Assembly: GCF_019880585.1 (NCBI RefSeq)
Contig: NZ_JAINVV010000018.1
Location: 1-49,080, forward strand
Reading direction: 5' to 3'
Length of the DNA: 49,080 nucleotides
Source: Sphingomonas colocasiae
Lineage (GTDB): Bacteria > Pseudomonadota > Alphaproteobacteria > Sphingomonadales > Sphingomonadaceae
The translations under genes and the position numbers were made by a program. Shown here piece by piece: positions 26,167-34,702 of this stretch; positions within the stretch are counted from its first letter, which is position 1, and each line of letters begins with the position of its first letter. Below the pieces are notes generated by a model. The model did no database searches, was not told where the DNA came from, and saw nothing but the letters and a program-made list of their open reading frames with translations.

Positions 26167-28403
26167 GCCCGAAGCTCGCGGCAACGCTCCTCGTCACCGC
26201 GGCGAGCCTGGCATCAGCCCAGGCCGCCTGCGGCGACCTGCTGCCACCCACGGCAGAGAGCAAAATCAAACCACGCCCGGTCACGGCGGAAGATCTCGCG
26301 ACGCTGCGCGATATCGGCCAGCCGGGCGACCGGGTCGACCTGCCGAGCCCGCTCGGCCTTTCGCCCGACGGCAGGCACCTCGCCTTCATCCTCAGGCGCG
26401 CCGATCCGCCGACCAACAGCTATTGCCAGGGCCTCGTCCTCATCGATCTCGCAAGCGACACACACGCGCCCAAGCCCCCGCGCCTGCTCGACACGGGCGG
26501 CGACCTGATCCGCGAACGCTACAAGCTGTTCGGCCATGCGCTGCCGGAAAGCGGGGTGCCCCGGATCATCACCCCAATCTGGTCACCCGACGGACGCCAT
26601 ATCGCCTGGCTCAAGCGGACGGGCGAAGCCGCGCAGATCTGGCTCGCCCGGATCGACGGCAAAGACCCCAAAGCCCTCACCACCGACACGACCAATCCGG
26701 CGGGCGTCGAGCAATTCATCTGGTCGGCCGACGGACAGGCCATCGTCTTCGGTAGCCGCACCGGCGAACTCGCCGCAAAGGCGCAAATCGCCGAGGAAGC
26801 GAAAACCGGCCATCTCCTCGACGAACGCTTCCGCCCGCTGACCGGCCGCACGCCCTTCCCGCGCGAGGCGGGCATCACCACCAGTCATTTCGCGATCGAC
26901 ACGACAACGGCCAGGATCCGCCCGGCGACCGACACCGAGACCAAAGGCCTCGACCGCATCCCACCGACACTGCCCAAAACCACCCTCGCCGCCGCGACCG
27001 GCCCCGAGGACCGCCTCGCCTGGACGATGCCAGGCTCGGGCTTCCTCGACCGGCGGCTGACCGCCAGAGTGGCGGGCAAGGATCATGGCTGCGACCTGTG
27101 CGGCGGCGAGATCGTCGATTTCTGGTGGTCGGATGCGGGCACGCTCTTCTTCCTCAAGCGCCAGGGCAAGGCACGCCAGGCGCTGGCGCTCCATCGCTGG
27201 TCCCCGGGCAAGGGCGCACCCAGGACGCTCACCACCACCGAGGACCTGCTGATCGGCTGCCGCCCGGCCGCACAGGACGACGCGATCTGCCTCACCGAAG
27301 CCTCACTCAGTCCTCGCCGCATCGTCAAGATCGACGGCAGCACCGGAAAAACCTCTCCGCTCTGGAACCCCAATCCCGGCTTCGACCGGCTCGAAAAACC
27401 CGTACTCAAGCGCCACTACTGGACCAACGAGAACGGCATCGAGACGTTCGGCGATATCGTCCTGCCTAAAGGCAACCAGAAGGCTCCCTATCCCCTCGTC
27501 ATCGTCCAGTACGGTTCGCGGGGGTTCCTGCGCGGCGGGACCGGCGACGAATATCCTATCCTGGCGCTCGCCGCGCACGGCCATGCGGTGCTGAGCTTCC
27601 AGCGCCCGCTCCATCTCGCCGTCCTGCCCCCTACCGACCCACACGCGAACATCGCCGACGCCAATCTGACCACCGCCGGCGCCAAAGAGACGGGCAGCAG
27701 AGCCACGGACGCCAAAGACGCGACCACAAGCGATACGGGCGAACATGCCGAGCGCCGCAGCGTCCAGTCGTCGCTCGAACGCGGCATCGCGCTGGCGCTC
27801 AGGACCTACCCAATCGACCCGGACCGGATCGGCATCACCGGGCTCAGCGATGGAGCGACGACACTCGCCTGGGCGCTGATCGATGGCGGCCGCTTCGCCG
27901 CCGCGGCGATGAGCAGCTGCTGCCTCGATCCCGGGCTGGTGCCGCTCTTGGGCGAAGCGCAGATCGACGCCGTCGCCAAGGGCGGCCTCCCCAGACCCGG
28001 CGAGCCGTCCAACGGCTTCTGGTCGCCCGTCGCGCTCTCGATCAATGCCGGCAGGATCACGACGCCGATCCTGATGAACCTCGCCGACGACGAATTTCTG
28101 GGTGCGCTGTCGAGCTATTGGGCGCTCAGACAAGCAGGCAAGCCGGTCGAGATGCATGTGTTTCCCGACGAGCATCATATCAAATACCAGCCCGCCCACC
28201 GGCTCGCCATCTATGAGCGCAATCTCGCCTGGTTCGATTTCTGGCTGAAGGACAAGGAGGATCCCGCGCCCGCCCTCTCCGCGCAATACCGGCGCTGGCG
28301 GGCGATGAAGGTGCAGGCCGGGCCGTCGGCGGAACAACCCGGCACGCAGATCGGCGTGATCTCCGTGGCAGGACCCAAGCCCCAGATGCGCAATGATCGA
28401 TAA
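26163..28403 (+). CDS. Lasso-peptide isopeptidase (Atxe2 family, S9-type)
   Basis: A 746-residue protein of the prolyl-oligopeptidase fold. It has a signal-like N-terminus (LAATLLVTAASLASAQAACG), a beta-propeller-like N-terminal half, and a C-terminal alpha/beta hydrolase. The catalytic residues visible are Ser562 (GLSDG), Asp642 or Asp643 (NLADDEF) and His671 or His672 (DEHHIKY). Atxe2-type enzymes cut the isopeptide bond and linearise the lasso peptide. Translational coupling to the TonB receptor supports a receive-and-open role. Confidence 0.92.
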   Translation: MSPKLAATLLVTAASLASAQAACGDLLPPTAESKIKPRPVTAEDLATLRDIGQPGDRVDLPSPLGLSPDGRHLAFILRRADPPTNSYCQGLVLIDLASDTHAPKPPRLLDTGGDLIRERYKLFGHALPESGVPRIITPIWSPDGRHIAWLKRTGEAAQIWLARIDGKDPKALTTDTTNPAGVEQFIWSADGQAIVFGSRTGELAAKAQIAEEAKTGHLLDERFRPLTGRTPFPREAGITTSHFAIDTTTARIRPATDTETKGLDRIPPTLPKTTLAAATGPEDRLAWTMPGSGFLDRRLTARVAGKDHGCDLCGGEIVDFWWSDAGTLFFLKRQGKARQALALHRWSPGKGAPRTLTTTEDLLIGCRPAAQDDAICLTEASLSPRRIVKIDGSTGKTSPLWNPNPGFDRLEKPVLKRHYWTNENGIETFGDIVLPKGNQKAPYPLVIVQYGSRGFLRGGTGDEYPILALAAHGHAVLSFQRPLHLAVLPPTDPHANIADANLTTAGAKETGSRATDAKDATTSDTGEHAERRSVQSSLERGIALALRTYPIDPDRIGITGLSDGATTLAWALIDGGRFAAAAMSSCCLDPGLVPLLGEAQIDAVAKGGLPRPGEPSNGFWSPVALSINAGRITTPILMNLADDEFLGALSSYWALRQAGKPVEMHVFPDEHHIKYQPAHRLAIYERNLAWFDFWLKDKEDPAPALSAQYRRWRAMKVQAGPSAEQPGTQIGVISVAGPKPQMRNDR

Positions 28404-28423
28404 AGGGCAATTCTATCGATCAT
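28393..28423. terminator. Hairpin at the convergent end of the two lasso operons
   Basis: Arms 28393-28402 and 28414-28423 (atgatcgata and complement) overlap the isopeptidase stop codon. The loop contains gggcaat, which could instead pair with attgccc just downstream, giving two exclusive folds. No T run. The gap 28424-28545 is rich in GATCGAT-type words. Confidence 0.5.
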
Positions 28424-28545
28424 CATTGCCCATGATCGTGATCGATAGGCACGCCGTCCATCGATCACGCCCCTTGCGACAGCCGGCTCTCATTGACCGA
28501 TCCCGTCGGATCAACACGAACGGATCCGCATCGCCTGCGCGCCTG

Positions 28546-30267
28546 TCAGCCTGCCCCGCTCCAGTGCCGCGCCCAGGCCTCGGCATCGACCAGCGCGAGG
28601 ATGCGATGGACGTCGCCGCGCTCCGCCTCTCCGCACGCGATCGACGCCTCGGCCGAAGCCCCGTCGACCAGCCCTTCGCGGACAAGCAGCCCGTCGAGCA
28701 GATGCGCACGGATGCCTGCGCGATTGCGCTCGACGATCTCGACGCAAAACGCATCGGGCCCGCCCTTCGAGCGCCTATGGACGATCGCCTCGGGCAGCCG
28801 CCCGGCAAAGGCCCGGCGCGCGACCGCCCGGTTCTCGCCGCCTTCGCACCAGCGCCACCTCGGGATGGAGAGACAGGCCTCGACGATCGGCTGGGCAAGC
28901 AAGGGCAGCACCGCCTCGGCGGGGCCGCGCGCATAACCCTCCGCGTAACGCTGCGCGCGGACCAGCGAGGCGATATGCGCGCGCTTGCCCGGCGGCAGGC
29001 CCCGCGATTCCTCCAGCCAGGGATGAAAGGGCAGTCGCCTCGCCAGCCGCACCGCCCCGGGCGTCAGGAACGCGGCATCCTCGCGCCACATGCCCCGACC
29101 ACGGCGCAGCATCCGCCCCGCCACGCTTCGCCAGACCGCGGGAATGCCGACCCCTGTCAGGCGCGCGATATCCGCCGCGCTCGCCATCGCCGCCCGCGGC
29201 CCCTCGGCCATCAGCCGATCGATGACGGGCGCGGCCGACATGGTGAGCCCGAAGACATTGTCGCCGCCGTCGCCGCTGAAGATCGCATCGGCGCCGAGCG
29301 CGCGGGCATGGGCCTGGCGCAGCCGGTCATAGCCTTGCGCGAAGGTCCGCGCCCCCGGCCAGGGCGGATGCTCGACCGAGGGCAAGCGCACATCGATCCC
29401 GCCATGATCATACCAGCGCGAAGCAAGCGGCCGGCCGAGCGATCGTGCGAGCATCCCGGCATAGCCGCGCTCGTCACCACGCGGATCGCGACTGGCGACG
29501 GTCAACAGGTCGACGGGGCATGGCTGGCCGGCAAGGCTGGAAGCCAGGATGGAGGAATCGAGCCCGCCCGAGACGGTCAGGACAATGCGGTGATGGCGGC
29601 CGGCAAGCGCATGGACGGTCCGGTCGATCACCGCCTCGAGCGCCGATGCGTCCATCCCGAGATCGCGCACATGGTCCGAGGGCCGCCACCAGCACGATGC
29701 CGACGCACTCCGCCCGATCGTCAGCATTTCGCCGGGAAGCAGTTCGGTAACGCCGGCAAGACAGGTGCGCGCGCCATGATGGCCGGGAAAGAAGAGGCGC
29801 GCGGCGAGCGACGTATAATCAATAGCGATGCGGGTCTCGATCACATCGCAGAGGAGCCGCGCATCGCCCGACACGATCCAGAGGCTCGGCAGCTTCGCCC
29901 AATAGACCGGAACGGCACCGGAAGGATCGCGCAGCAAGCGCGTCTCGCCCGATGCGGAATCACAGACAGCCGCCACATAGCCGCCCCAGTAACGATCGCG
30001 CAGCACCGAGGCCGGATCACCCGCAATCGCCGACGCCGCTTCGTCCCCCAGCCGCCCGACGGCCGAGAAATCCTGGCTCCCGAACAGGCGCCCGACCACC
30101 GCCAGCCCGGCAACGCCATCGGCCGGCACCGGCAAGGTCAGATCGGCAAGCAGCGTGAACCCGCGCGTCTCGCAGCGATTGACGAGGCCCCATTGGCCGG
30201 CGCGCGTCTCGATCTGGCGCCGCCCGCCCGTGTCGGCGCCGATCGCCAGGATCCAGCGCGGCGACAT
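28546..30267 (-). CDS. Lasso cyclase (C protein, asparagine-synthetase-like)
   Basis: A 573-residue protein. Residues 1-190 look like a glutaminase-type N-terminal domain without a leading catalytic Cys. The synthetase domain follows, with the ATP-binding loop SGGLDSS at 233-239 and the downstream FSGDGGDN motif. It adenylates the acidic ring residue of the core peptide and closes the macrolactam with the N-terminal amine. The ATG at 30267 overlaps the stop of the B gene by one base, so they are coupled. Confidence 0.92.
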   Translation of the reverse strand: MSPRWILAIGADTGGRRQIETRAGQWGLVNRCETRGFTLLADLTLPVPADGVAGLAVVGRLFGSQDFSAVGRLGDEAASAIAGDPASVLRDRYWGGYVAAVCDSASGETRLLRDPSGAVPVYWAKLPSLWIVSGDARLLCDVIETRIAIDYTSLAARLFFPGHHGARTCLAGVTELLPGEMLTIGRSASASCWWRPSDHVRDLGMDASALEAVIDRTVHALAGRHHRIVLTVSGGLDSSILASSLAGQPCPVDLLTVASRDPRGDERGYAGMLARSLGRPLASRWYDHGGIDVRLPSVEHPPWPGARTFAQGYDRLRQAHARALGADAIFSGDGGDNVFGLTMSAAPVIDRLMAEGPRAAMASAADIARLTGVGIPAVWRSVAGRMLRRGRGMWREDAAFLTPGAVRLARRLPFHPWLEESRGLPPGKRAHIASLVRAQRYAEGYARGPAEAVLPLLAQPIVEACLSIPRWRWCEGGENRAVARRAFAGRLPEAIVHRRSKGGPDAFCVEIVERNRAGIRAHLLDGLLVREGLVDGASAEASIACGEAERGDVHRILALVDAEAWARHWSGAG

Positions 30268-30938
30268 CAGGCGACCAGGATGGGAGTAAAGAGCCGCGCC
30301 TGATCGAGCGGACAGCTCAGCACCCTGTCGCCCAGCTGCACCCAGCAATGCGCGGCGAAGGGCCGCGCCGAGACTCCGAAGACCAGCCGTGCATCGGTGC
30401 CGTTGCGGCGCAGCGCCCGGAACAGCGCGACCGACTTGGCGAGACACCGGTCATGGACGGAGAACCATAGATCGGCGCGCCGGTGCGCGGCGACGATATT
30501 GCCAAAGGGCACGCGCTCGCCGCCGCCACGCAGCGGCACCCCCCGGACACGCCGGACGAGCGCGCCAAGCGGCCGCCCGCGCACGGCAAGGCCGGCGCGG
30601 AGCTGGCAGACCAGCGCAAGCGCGACCGCCCTGCGCGACAGGACGGCATCGTCGCGACCGACAAAGTCCCGGCAAACCGGCTCGGCGATCACAGGCACGA
30701 TCCCGCCCGCGCCCCCGCCCTCGAGGTCACCCTCGACCAGCAACCCGGCGGAGACCAGCCGCGCCAGCGACGGACATATGTCCGCCCCGTCCGTCGTCCC
30801 GCCAGCCATGGCGAAATCCAGAAAGGCGCGCTCCTCGTCCGCCCGCAGCGCGAAATAGCGGTCGCGCGCGAGATCGAGGAAGATCGCGCGATTCTCAGCG
30901 ACGCAGAAGGACAAACCGGATCGAAGTCGAAGGCCCAT
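30267..30938 (-). CDS. Lasso B protein: RRE fused to leader peptidase
   Basis: A 223-residue protein. Residues 1-80 form a PqqD-like RiPP recognition element (NRAIFLDLARDRYFALRADE) that binds the leader. The rest is a transglutaminase-like cysteine protease with Cys165 (HDRCLAKSVALFRAL), His197 (FAAHCWVQLGD) and Asp204 as a plausible triad. It cuts the leader after the conserved Thr-x. I chose the ATG at 30938 (MGLRLRSGLSFCVAEN); the frame is open to 30995 but that part overlaps the terminator hairpin. Confidence 0.9.
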   Translation of the reverse strand: MGLRLRSGLSFCVAENRAIFLDLARDRYFALRADEERAFLDFAMAGGTTDGADICPSLARLVSAGLLVEGDLEGGGAGGIVPVIAEPVCRDFVGRDDAVLSRRAVALALVCQLRAGLAVRGRPLGALVRRVRGVPLRGGGERVPFGNIVAAHRRADLWFSVHDRCLAKSVALFRALRRNGTDARLVFGVSARPFAAHCWVQLGDRVLSCPLDQARLFTPILVA

Positions 30939-30952
30939 GGCGCACCCACATG

Positions 30953-30988
30953 AAAAAAGTGCGCGGAAGGCCGAAGCCTCCCGCGCAC
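30953..30988 (-). terminator. Intrinsic terminator/attenuator between precursor and B gene
   Basis: Minus-strand near-perfect 13-bp stem (gtgcgcgg.aggc and complement) with a TTCG tetraloop, followed by six T. It lies between the precursor stop (30999) and the B start (30938). Such hairpins let most transcripts end after the precursor, giving excess substrate over enzymes. Confidence 0.85.
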
Positions 30989-30998
30989 CCGTCACGGA

Positions 30999-31136
30999 TC
31001 AGTCGTCGGAAAGACCCGAGGCCGGATCCTGTTCGTCGGGCACATCGCGCTGGCCCTTGCCGAAGCCCCGGGTTTCGAGGCTGGCGACGCCGAGGTCGAG
31101 CGTGACGCTGTCGAGCGTTTCGGTCTGACGGTTCAT
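30999..31136 (-). CDS. Lasso-peptide precursor
   Basis: A 45-residue precursor with an AAAGGAG site six bases before the ATG. The leader MNRQTETLDSVTLDLGVASL continues ETR, with the conserved Thr at position -2. The core is 22 residues: it begins GFGKGQRD, continues VPDEQDPAS and ends GLSDD. Gly1 and Asp8 would form an eight-residue macrolactam, as in sphingonodins, and the C-terminal GLSDD resembles sphingonodin I. The loop and tail are unusually acidic. Cleavage site, ring size and threading are inferred, not shown. No second precursor is seen nearby. Confidence 0.9.
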   Translation of the reverse strand: MNRQTETLDSVTLDLGVASLETRGFGKGQRDVPDEQDPASGLSDD

Positions 31137-31204
31137 GACTTGCTCCTTTCCGCCGCCGGGATGGCGGCATGGAAAGGCTGGACCCGGACAAGCCTTATAC
31201 GAAC

Positions 31205-31234
31205 TCTATAGTCCGCCGATGGAGCGAATGTCGG
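31205..31234 (-). promoter_or_regulatory. Candidate promoter for the lasso biosynthetic operon
   Basis: Minus-strand CCGACA (31229-31234), an 18-base spacer and TATAGA (31205-31210), about 70 bases before the precursor ATG. It does not match the EcfG pattern. A second TATAAG box lies just downstream. Confidence 0.4.
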
Positions 31235-31645
31235 CGGACAGGCCGATCCCGCCGGGCGCCGGATCCGAGCGCCAACGCCAGCCCTCCTCCGGCGCCAGCG
31301 AAACGACGCACCCGTTCTCGAAAAAGGGACAATAAAAGGGCGGCGATCCAGAACCGGTCCGACCAGGGCAGGAAAGGGAATAACCGCCCGCCGGATACCG
31401 GCAACGCGCGACCGCCGCCCCCCAGTCAGTTGTCCGGCTTGCCGCCGGTATAGTCCAAACGAGCAAGCTACCGATATCCGCAGCAGGCTTGCAACGAGCA
31501 CGAAAGCGGCACCCGGTGCATCGATTCCGTTCATTCCGTCTCACGATATGTGGGACGCCGGAAGCATCGCCCGCGCGGGGCGCGGTGATCCCTGCGGGAG
31601 CAGCGCGGGTTGTGCGGCGACCAGTTGGGCGCGCGCGGTAAAGCT
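31235..31645. other. Intergenic region upstream of the lasso operon
   Basis: About 400 bases. A minus-strand frame ending at 31206 has a protein-like tail (CVVSLAPEEGWRWRSDPA) but overlaps the putative promoter and has no clear start, so I do not call it. Nothing else stands out. Confidence 0.4.
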
Positions 31646-32938
31646 TCAGGGATCGAGGGGTTCGTTGGGGTCGGTGTGAAGTGCGCGGAGATCCGGCATG
31701 ACGCTGGCTTCCACCGGGGAGATGGTGCGGGGGTCGCTATAGGGCGGGTAGCCGAGTTCGCGGCGGGACCGTTCGGCGAGGCCGTCCTTGCCGGGGTCGG
31801 CGATGTATTGCGTCTGCCAGACGCTGGTGGTGACCAGGAGCGGTTTGTCCATGGGGGCTCCGGCGCGGAAGAGGAGCCGCACGGCGTTGCGCAGATTGGT
31901 GGTGGTGTGGCGTGCATAGGGATCGGTGAGGATGGCGCGTTCGGGCACGCCGTAGCGCTTCATCAGCACCGCCTTCATCTCGATCGCCTCGGCATGGGGC
32001 GAGCGGTTGGGGTGGACGTGGCCGCCGGAGAGGATGATGAGCGGCGCCTGCCCCGCGCGCCAGCGTTCGGCGGCGAGGCGGAGGCGGAGGACCGCGATCG
32101 CCGACAGGGATTTCTCGCCGGGCTCGAGACCATTGCCGGGCACGAGGATGGCGCTGTAGCGGTAGCGGCCCCAGCGCAGGCCGCGGGCGAAGTGGTTGGC
32201 GGTCCTGTTCAGGCCGGCATCGAGGGGCTCGTAACGCGCGGCCTCGTCGCGCTGGGCGAGGATCAGCAGGTCGACGGCATAGACGGACCAGACCGAGCCG
32301 AAATATCCGCTCCCACTACCAAGCGCGGCACGCATGGCCAGCGCATCGCCCAATCGCCCCTGGAAACGCGGCAAAGCGGCTTCGCGGTCGAGACCGTCGA
32401 TCGCGGGGTAAGCGGGTTTTTCGCCCAGCGCGTAGAGGCGGTAGACGCGATTGATCGCGCGCGCGGCATCGCGCCAGGCGGCGGCAAGCAATTCGGGATC
32501 GGAAAGATGGGCATGGAGCTGATAGCGGCCGGAGGGACGGACATGCCCGGACACAAGAGACGCAACAGCGGGATCGGAAACAGCCAGCCGGACCAGCACC
32601 GAGGCGACAGTCTCGATCTCCCCCTCGCCCAGCATCAGTCGCTCGACGGGACATGATGTCGCATCGGCCGCCGCGCACGCGGCCTGCACCGCCGAGCGCG
32701 TCTCGACCAGTCGGTCGCGGACCGCGCGCAGCGCTGGATCGCGGAATAAGACGTGTTGAACTTCGGGAGATTTTTCGAACAGAGTCAGCAGATAGGCGAT
32801 GCGGTCCTGCAATGGCTCGGCGGAGACGAGCGGCCGATAGGATGCGGACTGTGCATGGGCGGCGGGCAAGGCGGCGATCGCGACAGGCGCGAACGCCAGG
32901 GTCAGCGCGGCTCTCGCCGTGATCAAGGGTCGGGTCAT
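31646..32938 (-). CDS. Secreted YdcF/DUF218-family protein
   Basis: A 430-residue protein. Signal peptide to about residue 30 (ALPAAHAQS). The DUF218 domain is in the second half: YSAILVPGNGLEPGE, then RLAAERWRAGQAPLIILSGG, HAEAIEMKAVLMKRYGVPE and ILTDPYARHTTTNLRNA, the ordered motifs of this family. The N-terminal 200 residues are helical and without a recognised domain. DUF218 proteins are linked to envelope metabolism (for example SanA and ElyC) but activity is unproven. I start at the ATG at 32938. Confidence 0.82.
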   Translation of the reverse strand: MTRPLITARAALTLAFAPVAIAALPAAHAQSASYRPLVSAEPLQDRIAYLLTLFEKSPEVQHVLFRDPALRAVRDRLVETRSAVQAACAAADATSCPVERLMLGEGEIETVASVLVRLAVSDPAVASLVSGHVRPSGRYQLHAHLSDPELLAAAWRDAARAINRVYRLYALGEKPAYPAIDGLDREAALPRFQGRLGDALAMRAALGSGSGYFGSVWSVYAVDLLILAQRDEAARYEPLDAGLNRTANHFARGLRWGRYRYSAILVPGNGLEPGEKSLSAIAVLRLRLAAERWRAGQAPLIILSGGHVHPNRSPHAEAIEMKAVLMKRYGVPERAILTDPYARHTTTNLRNAVRLLFRAGAPMDKPLLVTTSVWQTQYIADPGKDGLAERSRRELGYPPYSDPRTISPVEASVMPDLRALHTDPNEPLDP

Positions 32939-33045
32939 ATCCACCGGGTTGTTCGTGTTCGCACTTCAAACGAACCAGGCGGCGGTCCCCGCAGTGCTGC
33001 GATACGATCTCCTTTCGCTAACCTCGAATGCGCGACGGGCATGTG

Positions 33046-33059
33046 TTGGCAGATGCCAA
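33046..33059 (+). promoter_or_regulatory. Palindrome upstream of the ParD gene
   Basis: TTGGCA-GA-TGCCAA, perfect 6-bp arms, 36 bases before the ParD ATG. Ribbon-helix-helix antitoxins usually bind such sites to repress their own operon. Confidence 0.4.
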
Positions 33060-33095
33060 ATGCGCTATGGTGCCTCGGCTATTGGAGATGCAGCC

Positions 33096-33383
33096 ATGCC
33101 ACCCCGCAACGTCGTCCTGACCGATCGCCAGTCACAGTCGATCGATAGGCTGGTGAAATCCGGGCATTATCAAAATGCCAGCGAGGTGCTGCGGGACGGA
33201 TTAAGGCTGGTCGAGCATGACGCGGCCGAGAATGCCGCGCGGCTCGAAGCGCTGCGGACAGCAGCGCAAGCCGGCTGGAACGATGTCGAAGCCGGACGCT
33301 TCGTGGATGTCGCGGAGGACGCGCTCGACGGGTTTATCAGCGGTTTGGGCCGACAGGCCGGGGATCGTGCGACCGTGCGCTGA
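33096..33383 (+). CDS. ParD-type antitoxin without an adjacent toxin
   Basis: A 95-residue antitoxin: MPPRNVVLTDRQSQSIDRLV, then KSGHYQNASEVLRDGLRLVE, the standard ParD ribbon-helix-helix. The C-terminal part (AGWNDVEAGRFVDV) is the toxin-binding region. The ATG at 33096 has ggag upstream; the frame is open to 32919 but without a ribosome site. A ParE toxin normally overlaps the 3' end; none is present in any frame of the 210 bases before the next gene. Confidence 0.9.
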   Translation: MPPRNVVLTDRQSQSIDRLVKSGHYQNASEVLRDGLRLVEHDAAENAARLEALRTAAQAGWNDVEAGRFVDVAEDALDGFISGLGRQAGDRATVR

Positions 33384-33595
33384 TGGCCTGATTCCGGAGT
33401 GCTTCAGGCAGAGGGTTCCGCAGCGGCGGCAAGTACCGCGATCCACGCTTTGCAAGATGGTGATTTTCGAGCCAGAACTCGGGTCAGCCGCCAAGGGCGG
33501 ACAAAATGCCGAATGGCAGGCCGCGTCCCCGCGGCCTCACGCTCAAATTTCCTGCGTTCCCGACATTCTCACTCCTTACGCCGGGACTGTCAGCT

Positions 33596-34597
33596 TTACC
33601 AGTCGGGTCGTTCGGGTTGCTTCCACTGCGCGCGCCATTGGTCGAAATAAGGGAGGAGTTCGGCGGGGAGACCGGCGGTGAATTCATTGTCGAGTTTGAA
33701 GCGGGGCATGGCGCGGGCGACGGCGTCGAGGAGAGCCATTCCTTGCTTACGGTCCTTGGGACGCTTTTGCGGATGGCGTTTGACCTGATCGGACATCCAC
33801 AGTTTCTGCAGCGCGAAATAGCGGGGATCGGGAACAACCAGTCGGGCCGGGGTTCCGTCGCGGCAGATGAGTATCTGATCGACCTGTTCGCCGAGCAACA
33901 GCCATTCCTGCTCGGGCAGCGGGACGGGGATCGGCTGGTCGGTGCGGAACATGCCGCCGGCGCGCGACGGCGCGACGAGGATCTCGACCTCATAGGCATC
34001 GCGGTTGCGGGCCTGGAACGGGCGTTCGGTGTTGACGGTGTAGGAGCTGTCCGCCGCTTTAAGCATGTCCCACAAAGGCCGTGCGCCTTCCTCCGCTTCC
34101 ATGCCGATCCACGCAAGATCGAAATCCTCGGTTTCCTCGGGCGCATCGCGGATGAAGCCGTTGGCCTCCAGCGCATAGGCGCCGACGGCATTGGTGCCGA
34201 CGACGAGAATGTCGCGGCCGAGCAGCCCGCGGCGGTCGGCTTCGCGCAAGATGCGGCCCGCCTGACTGGGCAACATCGGCAGGCGCAGCGCGCGGTAGAG
34301 GCTGGTTTTTTCTTCGAGGCCCGCCCGGGCACCGTCGCGCTTGTCCTTGGCGTCGGCCTTTTCCTCGCGGTAGTGATCGAAATCGCGCTGTTTGTCGGCA
34401 TCGAGAGGGCCACGGCTTTTGCCGTTGCCGCTCCGATCCCTCGTTTCATACAGGTAGCGCGTGCCGTTGATCTCGCGAATTTTCAGGTCGTAAGGAAGCG
34501 CGCCCAGACGCCGTTCGGCGTCCATCCAGGCCGCATAGGATTGCGCCAGGTTGACGATGGTCCGCGCCTGCTCATCAGAAAAATTCTCAAAGGCCAT
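33596..34597 (-). CDS. GSU2403-type nucleotidyltransferase-fold protein
   Basis: A 333-residue protein. After a helical N-terminus (EEKTSLYRALRLPMLPSQAG) comes the nucleotidyltransferase-like core (DILVVGTNAVGAYALEANGF, then ETEDFDLAW), in which the fold's GT(N/G).A..Y and D.D residues are kept as T-N-A and D-F-D. This is the GSU2403-like group. Substrate unknown; such proteins are often linked to toxin-antitoxin or defence loci. A perfect inverted repeat lies eight bases upstream of the start. Confidence 0.8.
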   Translation of the reverse strand: MAFENFSDEQARTIVNLAQSYAAWMDAERRLGALPYDLKIREINGTRYLYETRDRSGNGKSRGPLDADKQRDFDHYREEKADAKDKRDGARAGLEEKTSLYRALRLPMLPSQAGRILREADRRGLLGRDILVVGTNAVGAYALEANGFIRDAPEETEDFDLAWIGMEAEEGARPLWDMLKAADSSYTVNTERPFQARNRDAYEVEILVAPSRAGGMFRTDQPIPVPLPEQEWLLLGEQVDQILICRDGTPARLVVPDPRYFALQKLWMSDQVKRHPQKRPKDRKQGMALLDAVARAMPRFKLDNEFTAGLPAELLPYFDQWRAQWKQPERPDW

Positions 34598-34604
34598 GGC
34601 GCGT

Positions 34605-34645
34605 TTTAACCCGCAAATCCAGAAATTTCAAAATTGCGGGTTAAA
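34605..34645 (-). promoter_or_regulatory. Perfect 12-bp inverted repeat, probable operator
   Basis: Arms 34605-34616 (tttaacccgcaa) and 34634-34645 (its exact complement) are separated by 17 bases of AT-rich sequence. The spacing between arm centres is near three helical turns. It lies directly before the GSU2403-like gene and would overlap its promoter and ribosome site. Confidence 0.6.
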
Positions 34646-34702
34646 TTTGCATTTTCAGCTATTTACAGTCCCATCTCGTGCCGGAAGAAGGCGCAAAGGG
34701 GT

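Noticed and set aside
31206-31544. Extra small gene upstream of the lasso precursor
   Set aside because: Only the last 40 codons look protein-like; no start or ribosome site, and it overlaps the likely promoter.
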